From Falsiroseomonas bella (GTDB taxonomy: Bacteria > Pseudomonadota > Alphaproteobacteria > Acetobacterales > Acetobacteraceae), in the NCBI RefSeq assembly GCF_003173615.1, contig NZ_QGNA01000009.1, positions 62,001 to 126,000 of the forward strand: a stretch of 64,000 nt of DNA, given 5' to 3'. Below, one piece after another: positions 1 through 7,153 of the stretch. A program made the translations under genes and the position numbers. Positions within the stretch are counted from its first letter, which is position 1. Each line of letters begins with the position of its first letter. The notes under the pieces are model-generated. The model worked only from the letters and a program-made list of their open reading frames with translations. It had not been told where the DNA came from and did no database searches.

Positions 1-920
1 ACTGCCGGCACGCTGCGGATCAGGCGGCGGTCGGCGAGCAGACGCGCCATCCGCTCGTATCGGTTGCGGTCGAGTGCCGCGGGGTTCAGCGCGAAGCGGG
101 GGAGGGTGCTGGTCCAGGCGCGACGGTTCAGCTCGTTGTCCAGTTCCCGCCGCGGGCCGGCGATGAACAGGCGCCAGCTTTCCTCGGCGTTGTTCACCAG
201 GAAGGTCGTGGCGGCCTCGGTCGCGTCCATGAAGCGGCGCAGCACCGGGTCGCGCGCACGGTCGCGATGCGCGATGTAGATCAGCTCGTCATAGATCGGC
301 AGGCCGTGCTGCTCGGGGAAGAAGGCACGGCCGGGGCGGCCCTCGATGTCGAGCTGGTGCAGCTCGAAGTTGCGGTAGCCCCCGACGATCGCATCCACCT
401 GGCCGGACATGAGCGCGGAGGATAGCGCGAAGTTCACGTTGACCAGCCGCACATCGGAAAGCTTCAGCCCGACGGTCTCCAGCATCGTGCCCACCACCAC
501 CTCCTCGAAGCCGGCCACGGAAAAGCCGATGCGCTTGCCGCGCAGGTCGGCCAGCGTGCGGATCGGCCCGTCGCGCAGCACGGTCAGCGTGGTCAGCGGG
601 GTCGCAACCAGCGTGCCGACGCGCATCAGCGGCAGTCCCTGGTCCACCGCAAGATGCAGGTTCATCTGGTAGAAGACGCCGATGTCGCCGCGCTTCGCCC
701 CGATCAGCCGCGGCGGGTCGTTCGGATCGGCCGGCGCGACGATGCGGACATTGAGACCCGCACGCTCGAAGAAGCCGGCCTCCTGCGCGACGATGACCGG
801 CGCGTGGTCGGGGTTCACGAACCAGTCGAGCAGCAGCGTGAGGTCCGTGCGCTGCTGGGCACGTGCGAGTGCGGGAAGCGCGAGCAGCGGCAGCGCGAAG
901 GCGGCGCGGCGGGTGATCAT
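1..920 (-). CDS. thiY: ThiY-like pyrimidine-precursor ABC transporter substrate-binding protein (3' end outside window)
   Basis: Translated from ATG at 920 on the minus strand, the frame stays open to the window edge, so the C-terminus is missing (about 306 residues seen). It begins with a signal peptide ending in an ALARAQ-type cleavage site. The mature start, DLTLLLDWFVNPDHAPVIVA, is the hallmark of the NMT1/THI5-like family (ThiY), which binds thiamin pyrimidine breakdown products in the periplasm. An LRGKRIGFSVAGFEE motif follows. ATG overlaps the permease stop (ATGA). As the last gene of an operon led by a TPP riboswitch, a pyrimidine-salvage role is well supported. The exact ligand is inferred. 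Confidence 0.88.
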   Translation of the reverse strand, partial: MITRRAAFALPLLALPALARAQQRTDLTLLLDWFVNPDHAPVIVAQEAGFFERAGLNVRIVAPADPNDPPRLIGAKRGDIGVFYQMNLHLAVDQGLPLMRVGTLVATPLTTLTVLRDGPIRTLADLRGKRIGFSVAGFEEVVVGTMLETVGLKLSDVRLVNVNFALSSALMSGQVDAIVGGYRNFELHQLDIEGRPGRAFFPEQHGLPIYDELIYIAHRDRARDPVLRRFMDATEAATTFLVNNAEESWRLFIAGPRRELDNELNRRAWTSTLPRFALNPAALDRNRYERMARLLADRRLIRSVPA

Positions 921-1666
921 CGTACAGGTTCCGTCAGTTGGTCCGGTTGCCAGGGAATGGCCCGGCGCAGCAGCCGGTCCATGCAGAACCACAGCGCCAG
1001 CGCCATCAGCGCCAGCACCAGAAGGGCGGCGAACATCACATCGGTCTGGCTGCGGCCATTGGCGTGCAGCATCATGTAGCCGAGGCCCGCACTCGCCCCG
1101 ACCCATTCGCCGACGACTGCGCCGATCGGCGCGACGGCCGCGGCGACGCGCAGGCCGGAGGCGAGCGCCGGCAGCGCCGCCGGCACGCGCAGCCGCCACA
1201 GCACGGCGGCGGGCGTCGCATCCATCGTCGCGGCCAGGTCGAGCCAGCCTGGCTCGGTGCGGCGCAGCCCGTCATAGAAGGCGGTGGCGACGGGGAAGAA
1301 GATGATCAGCGTCGCCATCGCGACCTTGCTCGCCATGCCGAAGCCGAACCAGAGCGTCAGCAGCGGCGCGATGGCGAAGACCGGCACGGCCTGCGAGACC
1401 AGCAGCAGCGGCAGCAGCCAGCGCCGCCCGCCGCGCCAGGCGGCGAGCGTGAGCGCCGCGGCGCAGCCGAGCAGCGTGCCGAGGAGAAGCCCGAGCAGGA
1501 TCTCGGCGCCGGTGACGAGGGCGTTCTGCAGCAGGCTGTCCCAGCGCGCGAGCAGCGCCTCCGCCACGCGCCAGGGCGATGGCAGCAGGAAGGGCGGCAC
1601 CTGTGTGATCCACACGAAGCCCTGCCAGAGTGCGATCAGGCCGGCGGCGGCGATGATGCCTCTCAT
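917..1666 (-). CDS. thiX: ThiX-like ABC transporter permease
   Basis: 249-residue inner-membrane permease of the BPD_transp_1 (MetI-like) fold with about six hydrophobic segments. The EAA-type loop is near residues 150-170 (DLAATMDATPAAVLWRLRVP), where the ATPase docks. It belongs to the SsuC/TauC/ThiX group. Its ATG overlaps the ATPase stop and its stop overlaps the substrate-binding protein start, so the three genes are translationally coupled. Together with the TPP riboswitch this points to uptake of a thiamin pyrimidine precursor rather than of sulfonates or nitrate. Confidence 0.87.
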   Translation of the reverse strand: MRGIIAAAGLIALWQGFVWITQVPPFLLPSPWRVAEALLARWDSLLQNALVTGAEILLGLLLGTLLGCAAALTLAAWRGGRRWLLPLLLVSQAVPVFAIAPLLTLWFGFGMASKVAMATLIIFFPVATAFYDGLRRTEPGWLDLAATMDATPAAVLWRLRVPAALPALASGLRVAAAVAPIGAVVGEWVGASAGLGYMMLHANGRSQTDVMFAALLVLALMALALWFCMDRLLRRAIPWQPDQLTEPVR

Positions 1667-2406
1667 GCCGCCTCCGCCAGGCGTTCCAGCAGGGCCGCCT
1701 GCGCGTCCAGAAGCGCCGCATCGCGTGCGGGGCGGGGCGGTGCGCCTTCCGGCACCGGCACCTCCACCGGCACGGCCGGGCTGCCCGTCAGCACCAGGAT
1801 GCGGTCGGCGAGGCGCAGCGCCTCCAGCGGGTCATGCGTGACGAGCAGCACGGTGCGCCCGGCCAGCAGCCGCGCCGCAAGCTCCTGCAGGCGGTGGCGC
1901 GTCGGCGCGTCCACGGCGCTGAAGGGCTCGTCCATCAGCACGACGGGCCGATCCTCCATCAGCGTGCGCGCCAGCGCCACGCGCTGGCGCATCCCGCCCG
2001 AGAGCTGCGCCGGCGTCTTGCGCGCGTCCGGCGCCGAGAGGCCGACCTGGTCCAGCAGCGCGCGCGCGCGGGCCTCGTCCGGCTTCTCGCCCCGCAGATG
2101 CGCGCCCAGCGTCACATTGCCGAGCGCGTCGCGCCACGGCACCAGCAGATCCTGCTGCGCCATCCAGGCGATGCGCCCGGCGAGCGGCGCGCCATCCTCC
2201 GCCACCACGGCGCCTTGCATCCTGAGCAGCCCGGCAACCAGGCGCAGCAGCGTGGACTTGCCCGAGCCCGAGGGGCCGAGCAGCGCGGTCACCCGCCCGC
2301 CCGGGACCTCCACCCGGCAGGCGCCGAGCACGGGCACGCCCCCGAGATCGAGCCCGGACGGCAGAACGACGGAAAAGCCCGAAGCGGGCGCACGCGAACT
2401 GGACAC
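1663..2406 (-). CDS. thiZ: ThiZ-like ABC transporter ATP-binding protein
   Basis: ATPase energising the ThiXY transporter. Walker A (GPSGSGKST), signature LSGGMRQR, Walker B (VVLMDEPF) and a switch His (VTHD) are all present. I choose GTG at 2406 (247 residues). It has an AAGGGA ribosome-binding site 3-8 bases upstream, which is the conserved 3' core of the TPP aptamer. The ATG at 2424 lies inside the aptamer core and has no Shine-Dalgarno. Either start puts the initiation region inside the riboswitch, consistent with translational control by TPP. The start choice is an inference; the function is firm. Confidence 0.85.
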   Translation of the reverse strand: MSSSRAPASGFSVVLPSGLDLGGVPVLGACRVEVPGGRVTALLGPSGSGKSTLLRLVAGLLRMQGAVVAEDGAPLAGRIAWMAQQDLLVPWRDALGNVTLGAHLRGEKPDEARARALLDQVGLSAPDARKTPAQLSGGMRQRVALARTLMEDRPVVLMDEPFSAVDAPTRHRLQELAARLLAGRTVLLVTHDPLEALRLADRILVLTGSPAVPVEVPVPEGAPPRPARDAALLDAQAALLERLAEAA

Positions 2407-2502
2407 CGTTCCCTTCGCCGGCATGACCCGGATCAGGTTCGTGGGGTCGCGGTCGCCCGCCTCTCAGCCCCCGATGGGCTCCCCCCGATGTGTGAGGGTG
2501 TC
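2402..2502 (-). promoter_or_regulatory. TPP riboswitch (THI element)
   Basis: On the minus strand the leader carries the conserved THI-box parts in order: CGGGGGGAGCC, then GGCTGAGAGG, then ACCTGAT(CC)GG, then CATGCCGGCGAAGGGAA. GACACC (2497-2502) and GGTGTC (2402-2407) are complementary and could close the outer helix. It lies directly before the ThiZYX-like operon, as expected for TPP-repressed uptake genes. The AAGGGA of the 3' core is also the best ribosome-binding site of the first gene. The outer boundaries are approximate. Confidence 0.93.
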
Positions 2503-2556
2503 ATGCGGCAGGGCGGCCCGGCTTGCAAGACCGGACCGGCATGGCATGTCGGGGGC

Positions 2557-3699
2557 GTGACCCGCCCGATCCTCATCGGCTCCGAGATCTACCGGGGCTC
2601 CACCTATGGCCCGAAGCACCCGCTGGCGATTCCGCGCGTCTCCACCACGCTCGACCTGATCCGCGCCATGGGCTGGGTGGCCGAGGACCAGTATCGCGAC
2701 AGCCCGCGGGCCACGCCGGACCAGCTCATGCGCTTCCACACGCCGGACTACGTCGCGGCGCTGATGCGCACCGAAGCCGCGCAGGCGGTGACGGAGGAAG
2801 ACCGCGCGCGGCATCACATCGGCGCGCATGGCAACCCCGTTTATCGCGAGGTGTTCCGGCGCCCCGCCACCGGCGCCGGCGGCGCGATCCTGGCGGCCGA
2901 GCTCACGCGCGATGGCGGCGTGGTGCATGTGCCCGGCGCCGGCACGCATCACGGCATGTCCGACCGCGCCTCCGGCTTCTGCTACCTGAACGACGTGGTG
3001 CTGGGCCTGACCGCGTGGCTCGACCAGGGCCTGGAAAGCATCCTCTACCTCGACATCGATGCGCATCACGGCGACGGCGTGGAACTCGCCTTCCACGATG
3101 ATCCGCGCGTCTTCACCCTCTCGATCCACGAGGCGAACCGCTGGCCGCATACCGGTCGCGCCGAGGACCGCGCCGGCGGCCATGCGCGCAACCTGCCGGT
3201 GCCGGACGGCTTCAACGACAGCGAGATGGACTGGCTGCTGCGCCACGCCGTGCTGCCGCTGATCCGCCACCTCCGCCCGCAGGCGATTTTTCTTCAGTGC
3301 GGCGCGGATGCGGTGGAGGAGGACCCGCTGTCGCGGCTTTCGCTCTCCAATGCTGCGCATCGCGCGGTGGTCGGGGCCGTGATGCCGCTGGCGCCGCGGC
3401 TCATCGTCAGCGGGGGCGGGGGCTACAATCCCTGGTCGGTGGCGCGCTGCTGGGCCGGCGTCTGGGCGACACTCAACCGCCTGCCGATCCCGCCGCGCCT
3501 GCCGGCCGCAGCCGAAGCCGTGCTGCGCGGCCTGTCCTGGTCGCGCGCCGCGGGGCGCAACCCGCCGGAGCCCTGGTTCACCACCATCGCCGACGCGCCG
3601 CGGCCGGGGCCCGTGCGGGAGGCGATCCGCGCCCTGGCCGCCGTTACCCTTCGTGACCTTCCTGAGCCGGCCGGCGCCGTGCCATCCTCCGCCGCATGA
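2557..3699 (+). CDS. Histone deacetylase-like (AcuC/HDAC superfamily) amidohydrolase
   Basis: 380-residue zinc-dependent deacetylase. Diagnostic motifs: HPLAIPRV near the start, HHG at 131-133, the zinc loop DIDAHHGDG at 166-174 and the GGGGYNP tyrosine loop. Bacterial members act on acetyl-lysine, acetylpolyamines or acetoin-related substrates, and the substrate here is not evident. I start at GTG 2557 because the protein then opens with TRPILIGSEIYRG. An ATG at 2503 would place the N-terminus against the riboswitch. It is divergent from the thi operon and overlaps the next gene by ATGA. Confidence 0.85.
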   Translation: MTRPILIGSEIYRGSTYGPKHPLAIPRVSTTLDLIRAMGWVAEDQYRDSPRATPDQLMRFHTPDYVAALMRTEAAQAVTEEDRARHHIGAHGNPVYREVFRRPATGAGGAILAAELTRDGGVVHVPGAGTHHGMSDRASGFCYLNDVVLGLTAWLDQGLESILYLDIDAHHGDGVELAFHDDPRVFTLSIHEANRWPHTGRAEDRAGGHARNLPVPDGFNDSEMDWLLRHAVLPLIRHLRPQAIFLQCGADAVEEDPLSRLSLSNAAHRAVVGAVMPLAPRLIVSGGGGYNPWSVARCWAGVWATLNRLPIPPRLPAAAEAVLRGLSWSRAAGRNPPEPWFTTIADAPRPGPVREAIRALAAVTLRDLPEPAGAVPSSAA

Positions 3700-4190
3700 C
3701 CTTCCGCCGCCCGCTCCTCGCCTCCGTTGCCGCCCTGGTCGCTGCCGCCAACGCTCCCGGGGCCTTCGCCCAGCCCGGCGTGGACCGCCCCCAGCCGCGC
3801 CTGCCGACCGAGCGGATGGTGATCGTCACGCGCGACGGCCGCCGGCTGGACTTCACGATCGAGATGGCGCTGACGCCCGACCAGCAGACCATCGGCCTGA
3901 TGTTCCGCACCGAGGTGAAGCCGGACGAGGGCATGATCTTCGACTGGGGCCAGCCGCGCGAGAGCAGCATGTGGATGCGCAACACGCTGGTGCCGCTCGA
4001 CATGGTCTTCATCGCCGCCGACGGCCGCATCCACCGCATCGCGGAGCGGACGATCCCGCTCAGCCTGACCCCGGTGGACAGCCGCGGCCCGGTGCGCGCC
4101 ACGCTTGAGCTGCAGGGGGGCGTCACGGAGAAGCTCGACATCCGCGTCGGCGACCGGGTGCTGCACCGGATGTTCGGCAGCCAGCCCTGA
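3696..4190 (+). CDS. Periplasmic DUF192 family protein
   Basis: 164 residues with a signal peptide (cleavage after GAFA). The DUF192 domain spans roughly residues 40-155 and carries the family motifs TIGLMFR, GMIFDW, MWMRNTLVPLDMVF and a closing GxxxKLDIRVGD. The biochemical role of DUF192 proteins is not established. They are small secreted beta-rich proteins common in Proteobacteria. The start codon overlaps the deacetylase stop (ATGA), so the two are co-translated. Confidence 0.85.
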   Translation: MTFRRPLLASVAALVAAANAPGAFAQPGVDRPQPRLPTERMVIVTRDGRRLDFTIEMALTPDQQTIGLMFRTEVKPDEGMIFDWGQPRESSMWMRNTLVPLDMVFIAADGRIHRIAERTIPLSLTPVDSRGPVRATLELQGGVTEKLDIRVGDRVLHRMFGSQP

Positions 4191-4233
4191 CGCTTGCCGC
4201 CTTCCGGCGGCTTGCCTAGGTTGCCGCCGGCTT

Positions 4234-4307
4234 CGGGGTGTGGCGCAGCCTGGTAGCGCGCCTGTTTTGGGTACAGGAGGCCGTGGGTTCGAATCCCGCC
4301 GCCCCGA
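4234..4307 (+). tRNA. tRNA-Pro (anticodon TGG)
   Basis: A cloverleaf can be drawn. The acceptor CGGGGTG pairs with CGCCCCG (one G-T pair) and the discriminator is A. The anticodon arm is CCTGT-TTTGGGT-ACAGG, giving anticodon TGG, and the T loop is GTTCGAATC. CCA is not encoded. Confidence 0.96.
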
Positions 4308-4321
4308 TCCGTTCCCCGGCG

Positions 4322-4346
4322 CGGGGCCCACGCAAAGCGGGCCCCG
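4322..4346. terminator. Intergenic hairpin between tRNA-Pro and the convergent protease gene
   Basis: CGGGGCCC (4322-4329) and GGGCCCCG (4339-4346) form a perfect 8-bp stem with a 9-base loop. It lies between tRNA-Pro (plus) and the stop of the protease gene (minus). There is no T-run on either side, so it may act as a factor-assisted bidirectional terminator or an RNA 3' end stabiliser. Confidence 0.4.
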
Positions 4347-4352
4347 ACCGCG

Positions 4353-6764
4353 TCAGAAGATCGCGTCGATTCCCGAGACCTGGGCGTCCGAGACCGTCAT
4401 CAGGTTGATCGTGACGGTGTCGCGGACCGTGTCCCCCGCCATCACCGCATCCACCAGCCGGACCCAGAGCGTGCTGCCGACGCCGGTGGCGATGAACTCG
4501 CCCGACCAGCTCAGCGCCGCGTCGGGCGCATCGAGGAAGCGCTGCCAGGTGGCGCCGTCATCGGCCGAATACTCGAAGCGGAAGGCTTCGACGCCGGAGT
4601 TCGCCACCACCTGCATCACCTTGTCGCCCGCGGCGAGATCGGTGAACTGCCAGCGGAAGTCGATGCCGGCGCCCGTCGTCGTCACCCCCTCGCGCAGCGT
4701 GGTGAAGAAACTGTCCACGGCACGCTGCGCGCTGATGGTCGCGTTGTTGACGTTCGGGGTGGTGATGTAGGTGCCGAAGAAGCGGCCGCCGCTGGTCGCG
4801 GAGAGGTCGTTGTCCTCGTTGGTGACCGCGATCGTGACGCTTTGCAGCCCCGCCGCGGCCAGGGTGAGGGTGTAGAGCCCGTCGCCATTCGCGTTGTCGT
4901 CGTCAGGCCCGGCGATGCCGAGATTCGCCGTCCAGCCATTCGCCGCATTCAGCAGCAGCGAGGTGGCGGAGAGGCTGCCCTCGGCCGGGTCGAGACCGCT
5001 GACCTGGACGGTGATATCGCCGGTGGCATTGGCCGCCTTCACGACGACGGTCTCGGCCGCGCCGCCTTCCTGCGTGACGACGGCGACGCGGCTGACGCTC
5101 AGGGTTGGCGTCGTCGTCGTCGAGTCGGATGGCGGCGGCGTGGGGTCGGACGGGGGCGGCGTCGGGTCGGAGGGGGGCGGCGTCGGATCCGACGGCGGCG
5201 GCGTGGGATCGGAGGGCGGCGTCGCCAGCGTCTTCGTGTAGGTGCCGGTCACCATGTACTGGCCGAGCGAGCCGTATTCCGTGTAGCCGGTCGGGCTCGT
5301 GGCGAGAGGATTGCCGAAGCCCACGCCGTCGATGGCGATGTAGTAGGTGCCCCCCGCGAGCGCGCTGGCGACGAGCTGCGCGCCGAGCGAGGTGGCCTCG
5401 TTCACCGTCTGGATCAGCTTCTTCGCCCCGTCATAGAGGCTGAGCGAGACGTCCATCATGCTGAAGGGAGAGGGCGCGTAGGTCGGCGTGCTTGAGCCCG
5501 AGACGTGGATCCGCGTCCAGGAGGAGACCGTGAGGTCCAGGCTGCCGCCCGCGGCGACGTCGAAGCGGAACATGTCCACGTCGTTGCGGGAGCCCGAGCC
5601 GCTGATCACGCCGAAGGTCTGCACGGTGACGACGCCGCCGGCCTCGGTCCCGGCGAGGGCGCCGGCGGTGGTGAAGCTGTTGCCCCAGTCGTCGGTGCGG
5701 TAGGCGACGCCGCTGTTCTGGGTGGTGATGATCGCCAGGTCGTCCTGGAGCGTCGTGGCGTTGGTGTATTCGCCCTTGCTCCACTGCACGATGTTGGCGC
5801 TGTAGCCCACGCCCATCACGGGCGCCCAGTCGGTCACGCCGGTGCCGTGGCCGTAGTAGTAGTCCTGGCGCGTGCCGTTCACGACGATGCCGTCATGGCT
5901 CAGCCCGAGGGAATGGCCGACCTCATGCGCCGTGGCGTCGGCGATGTTCTTGGTGCTGTCCGCGAGGCGGTTGGCGTAGACGAAGACCGGCGTGTCGCTG
6001 CTCCAGTCGAAGCTGCCGGTGTAGCCGATGCCGCCGTAGTTCTTCCCGCCCTCGTCGGTGATGACCGCGCGCACGCCGAAGGCCTGGTCGGTGCTGCCGC
6101 TGTAGCGCAGCGCGTCGACGCCCGGATCCTCGGTCGTGACGTTGATGTTGAAGGGGGAGAAATACTCCGCCACGCGCTGCCAGATCCGCTGGATGGCAAG
6201 CAACTCGTTGGCGCCGAAGCTCGCGGAGCTGTCGAGCGAGAAGGCCGGCGAATTGATCGAGGTCGTCTTCCAGTAGCTGTTCCAGGACGTGCCCGTCGTC
6301 GTGTGGCCGTCGAAGTCGAGATAGACGATGTAGCGGGAGCCCGGATTGCTGTGCAGCTTGAAGGTGTCGCCATAGGCGATGCCGATGCCGCCGTCCGGGA
6401 TTTCGTTCAGCACGACATTGGCGGCGATGATCGCCGCCTCCGTGCCGGCCAGCCCGGGCGCGCCGATGCCGGGCGGGGCGTCGCCCGGGACTTCCTGGCG
6501 CGGATCCTGCGGCTCGAGGCCGAAGATGGACGGCAGGGCGCAGGCGCCGCAGCCACAGGCGGTGCTGTGCGCCGGCGGCTCGGGCTCGGCCTCGTCACAG
6601 GTCAGGCTCGTCGTGCCTGGCGTCGCGCCGCGGAAGGCGGTTGGTTCCTCGGTCGATTCGGGCCGGGCTGCAGGTCGATTCGCCACGAATTCGCTCGGCT
6701 GACCGGTGGAGCTCTCCTCCACGAGCGCGCGCCACCAATCCTTGTCCGCACCGAGTATTGGCAT
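4353..6764 (-). CDS. Secreted-type zinc metalloprotease with PPC-like domain and Pro-rich linker
   Basis: 803 residues. Residues 1-125 are a low-complexity N-terminal region with a small Cys cluster (CGCGAC, 70-75) and no classical signal peptide. A metallopeptidase domain follows: YLDFDGH near 148 and the metzincin-like zinc site HEVGHSLGLSHD at 280-291. Next comes a beta-rich domain resembling bacterial pre-peptidase C-terminal (PPC) domains (about 360-510). Then come a proline linker of five near-identical TPPPSDP units and a C-terminal beta-sandwich-like part. The architecture suggests an extracellular protease. The export route is unclear, because no RTX repeats or type I secretion genes are nearby. 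It has its own hairpin-bearing leader. Confidence 0.75.
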   Translation of the reverse strand: MPILGADKDWWRALVEESSTGQPSEFVANRPAARPESTEEPTAFRGATPGTTSLTCDEAEPEPPAHSTACGCGACALPSIFGLEPQDPRQEVPGDAPPGIGAPGLAGTEAAIIAANVVLNEIPDGGIGIAYGDTFKLHSNPGSRYIVYLDFDGHTTTGTSWNSYWKTTSINSPAFSLDSSASFGANELLAIQRIWQRVAEYFSPFNINVTTEDPGVDALRYSGSTDQAFGVRAVITDEGGKNYGGIGYTGSFDWSSDTPVFVYANRLADSTKNIADATAHEVGHSLGLSHDGIVVNGTRQDYYYGHGTGVTDWAPVMGVGYSANIVQWSKGEYTNATTLQDDLAIITTQNSGVAYRTDDWGNSFTTAGALAGTEAGGVVTVQTFGVISGSGSRNDVDMFRFDVAAGGSLDLTVSSWTRIHVSGSSTPTYAPSPFSMMDVSLSLYDGAKKLIQTVNEATSLGAQLVASALAGGTYYIAIDGVGFGNPLATSPTGYTEYGSLGQYMVTGTYTKTLATPPSDPTPPPSDPTPPPSDPTPPPSDPTPPPSDSTTTTPTLSVSRVAVVTQEGGAAETVVVKAANATGDITVQVSGLDPAEGSLSATSLLLNAANGWTANLGIAGPDDDNANGDGLYTLTLAAAGLQSVTIAVTNEDNDLSATSGGRFFGTYITTPNVNNATISAQRAVDSFFTTLREGVTTTGAGIDFRWQFTDLAAGDKVMQVVANSGVEAFRFEYSADDGATWQRFLDAPDAALSWSGEFIATGVGSTLWVRLVDAVMAGDTVRDTVTINLMTVSDAQVSGIDAIF
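5121..5222 (-). repeat. In-gene 21-bp tandem repeat encoding TPPPSDP units
   Basis: About five consecutive units (TPPSDP, three TPPPSDP, then TPPPSDS) form the linker between the PPC-like and C-terminal domains of the metalloprotease. The DNA units differ at third positions, so the repeat is maintained at protein level rather than freshly amplified. It is likely a rigid extended spacer. Confidence 0.85.
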
Positions 6765-7091
6765 GCAATCGACCCCCCTGGCCTGATCCAGACATCAAGC
6801 GCATGAAGACGCGGGCTGTTAATCTAAATGCAAGTCGCTCCCCCCTGGAGCGACGGGCCCGCATCCCCGGGCCAATTCGCAGTCTTCCTGCGTGGCTGTC
6901 CAGACGGAGGGGCAGGAGAAATGTCGATTTTGCTCGAAGAGCGGGCGGTGTTGCTGCCGCGCACCGTCGTGTGAGGTTCGCAATATTCAAAGTTTTCTAT
7001 TGTATACGATGCGTGTCGCGAACCGAACGATCGCGTAAAGGTTTCTTCCGGCGGGCCGTATAGTGCGCACAGGTTGAATCGGCGGGCAACG
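6765..7091 (-). promoter_or_regulatory. Leader/promoter region of the metalloprotease gene with two adjacent hairpins
   Basis: No gene is seen here. Reading the minus strand, a perfect 8-bp inverted repeat GTCGCTCC/GGAGCGAC (6834-6841 and 6847-6854) lies next to a 6-bp one, GGCCCG/CGGGCC (6856-6861 and 6868-6873). Directly downstream is TTGCATTTAGATTAA, a weak promoter-like AT-rich stretch about 60 bases before the protease ATG. The part around 6970-7030 is clearly AT-richer than the rest of the window. The inverted repeats could be operators or leader hairpins. Confidence 0.35.
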
Positions 7092-7118
7092 AAAAAGGGC
7101 GGACGTTGCCGTCCGCCC
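7092..7118 (-). terminator. Rho-independent terminator of the surface-protein gene
   Basis: On the minus strand GGGCGGAC (7111-7118), loop GGCAAC, GTCCGCCC (7097-7104) forms a perfect 8-bp stem. It is followed directly by TTTTT (7096-7092). It lies about 36 bases after the stop of the gene ending at 7154. Confidence 0.9.
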
Positions 7119-7153
7119 CCGTCTCGTCGCGCCCCGGTTGTCGGGGAAACGGG

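Noticed and set aside
5121-5222. Short tandem repeats considered as a possible CRISPR-like or satellite array
   Set aside because: The 21-bp units are in frame, encode TPPPSDP and vary only at third positions, so they are a protein linker repeat. There are no spacers.
5505-6806. 433-codon open frame opposite the metalloprotease
   Set aside because: Mirror frame of a gene with an intact zinc-protease motif; biased composition, no domain.
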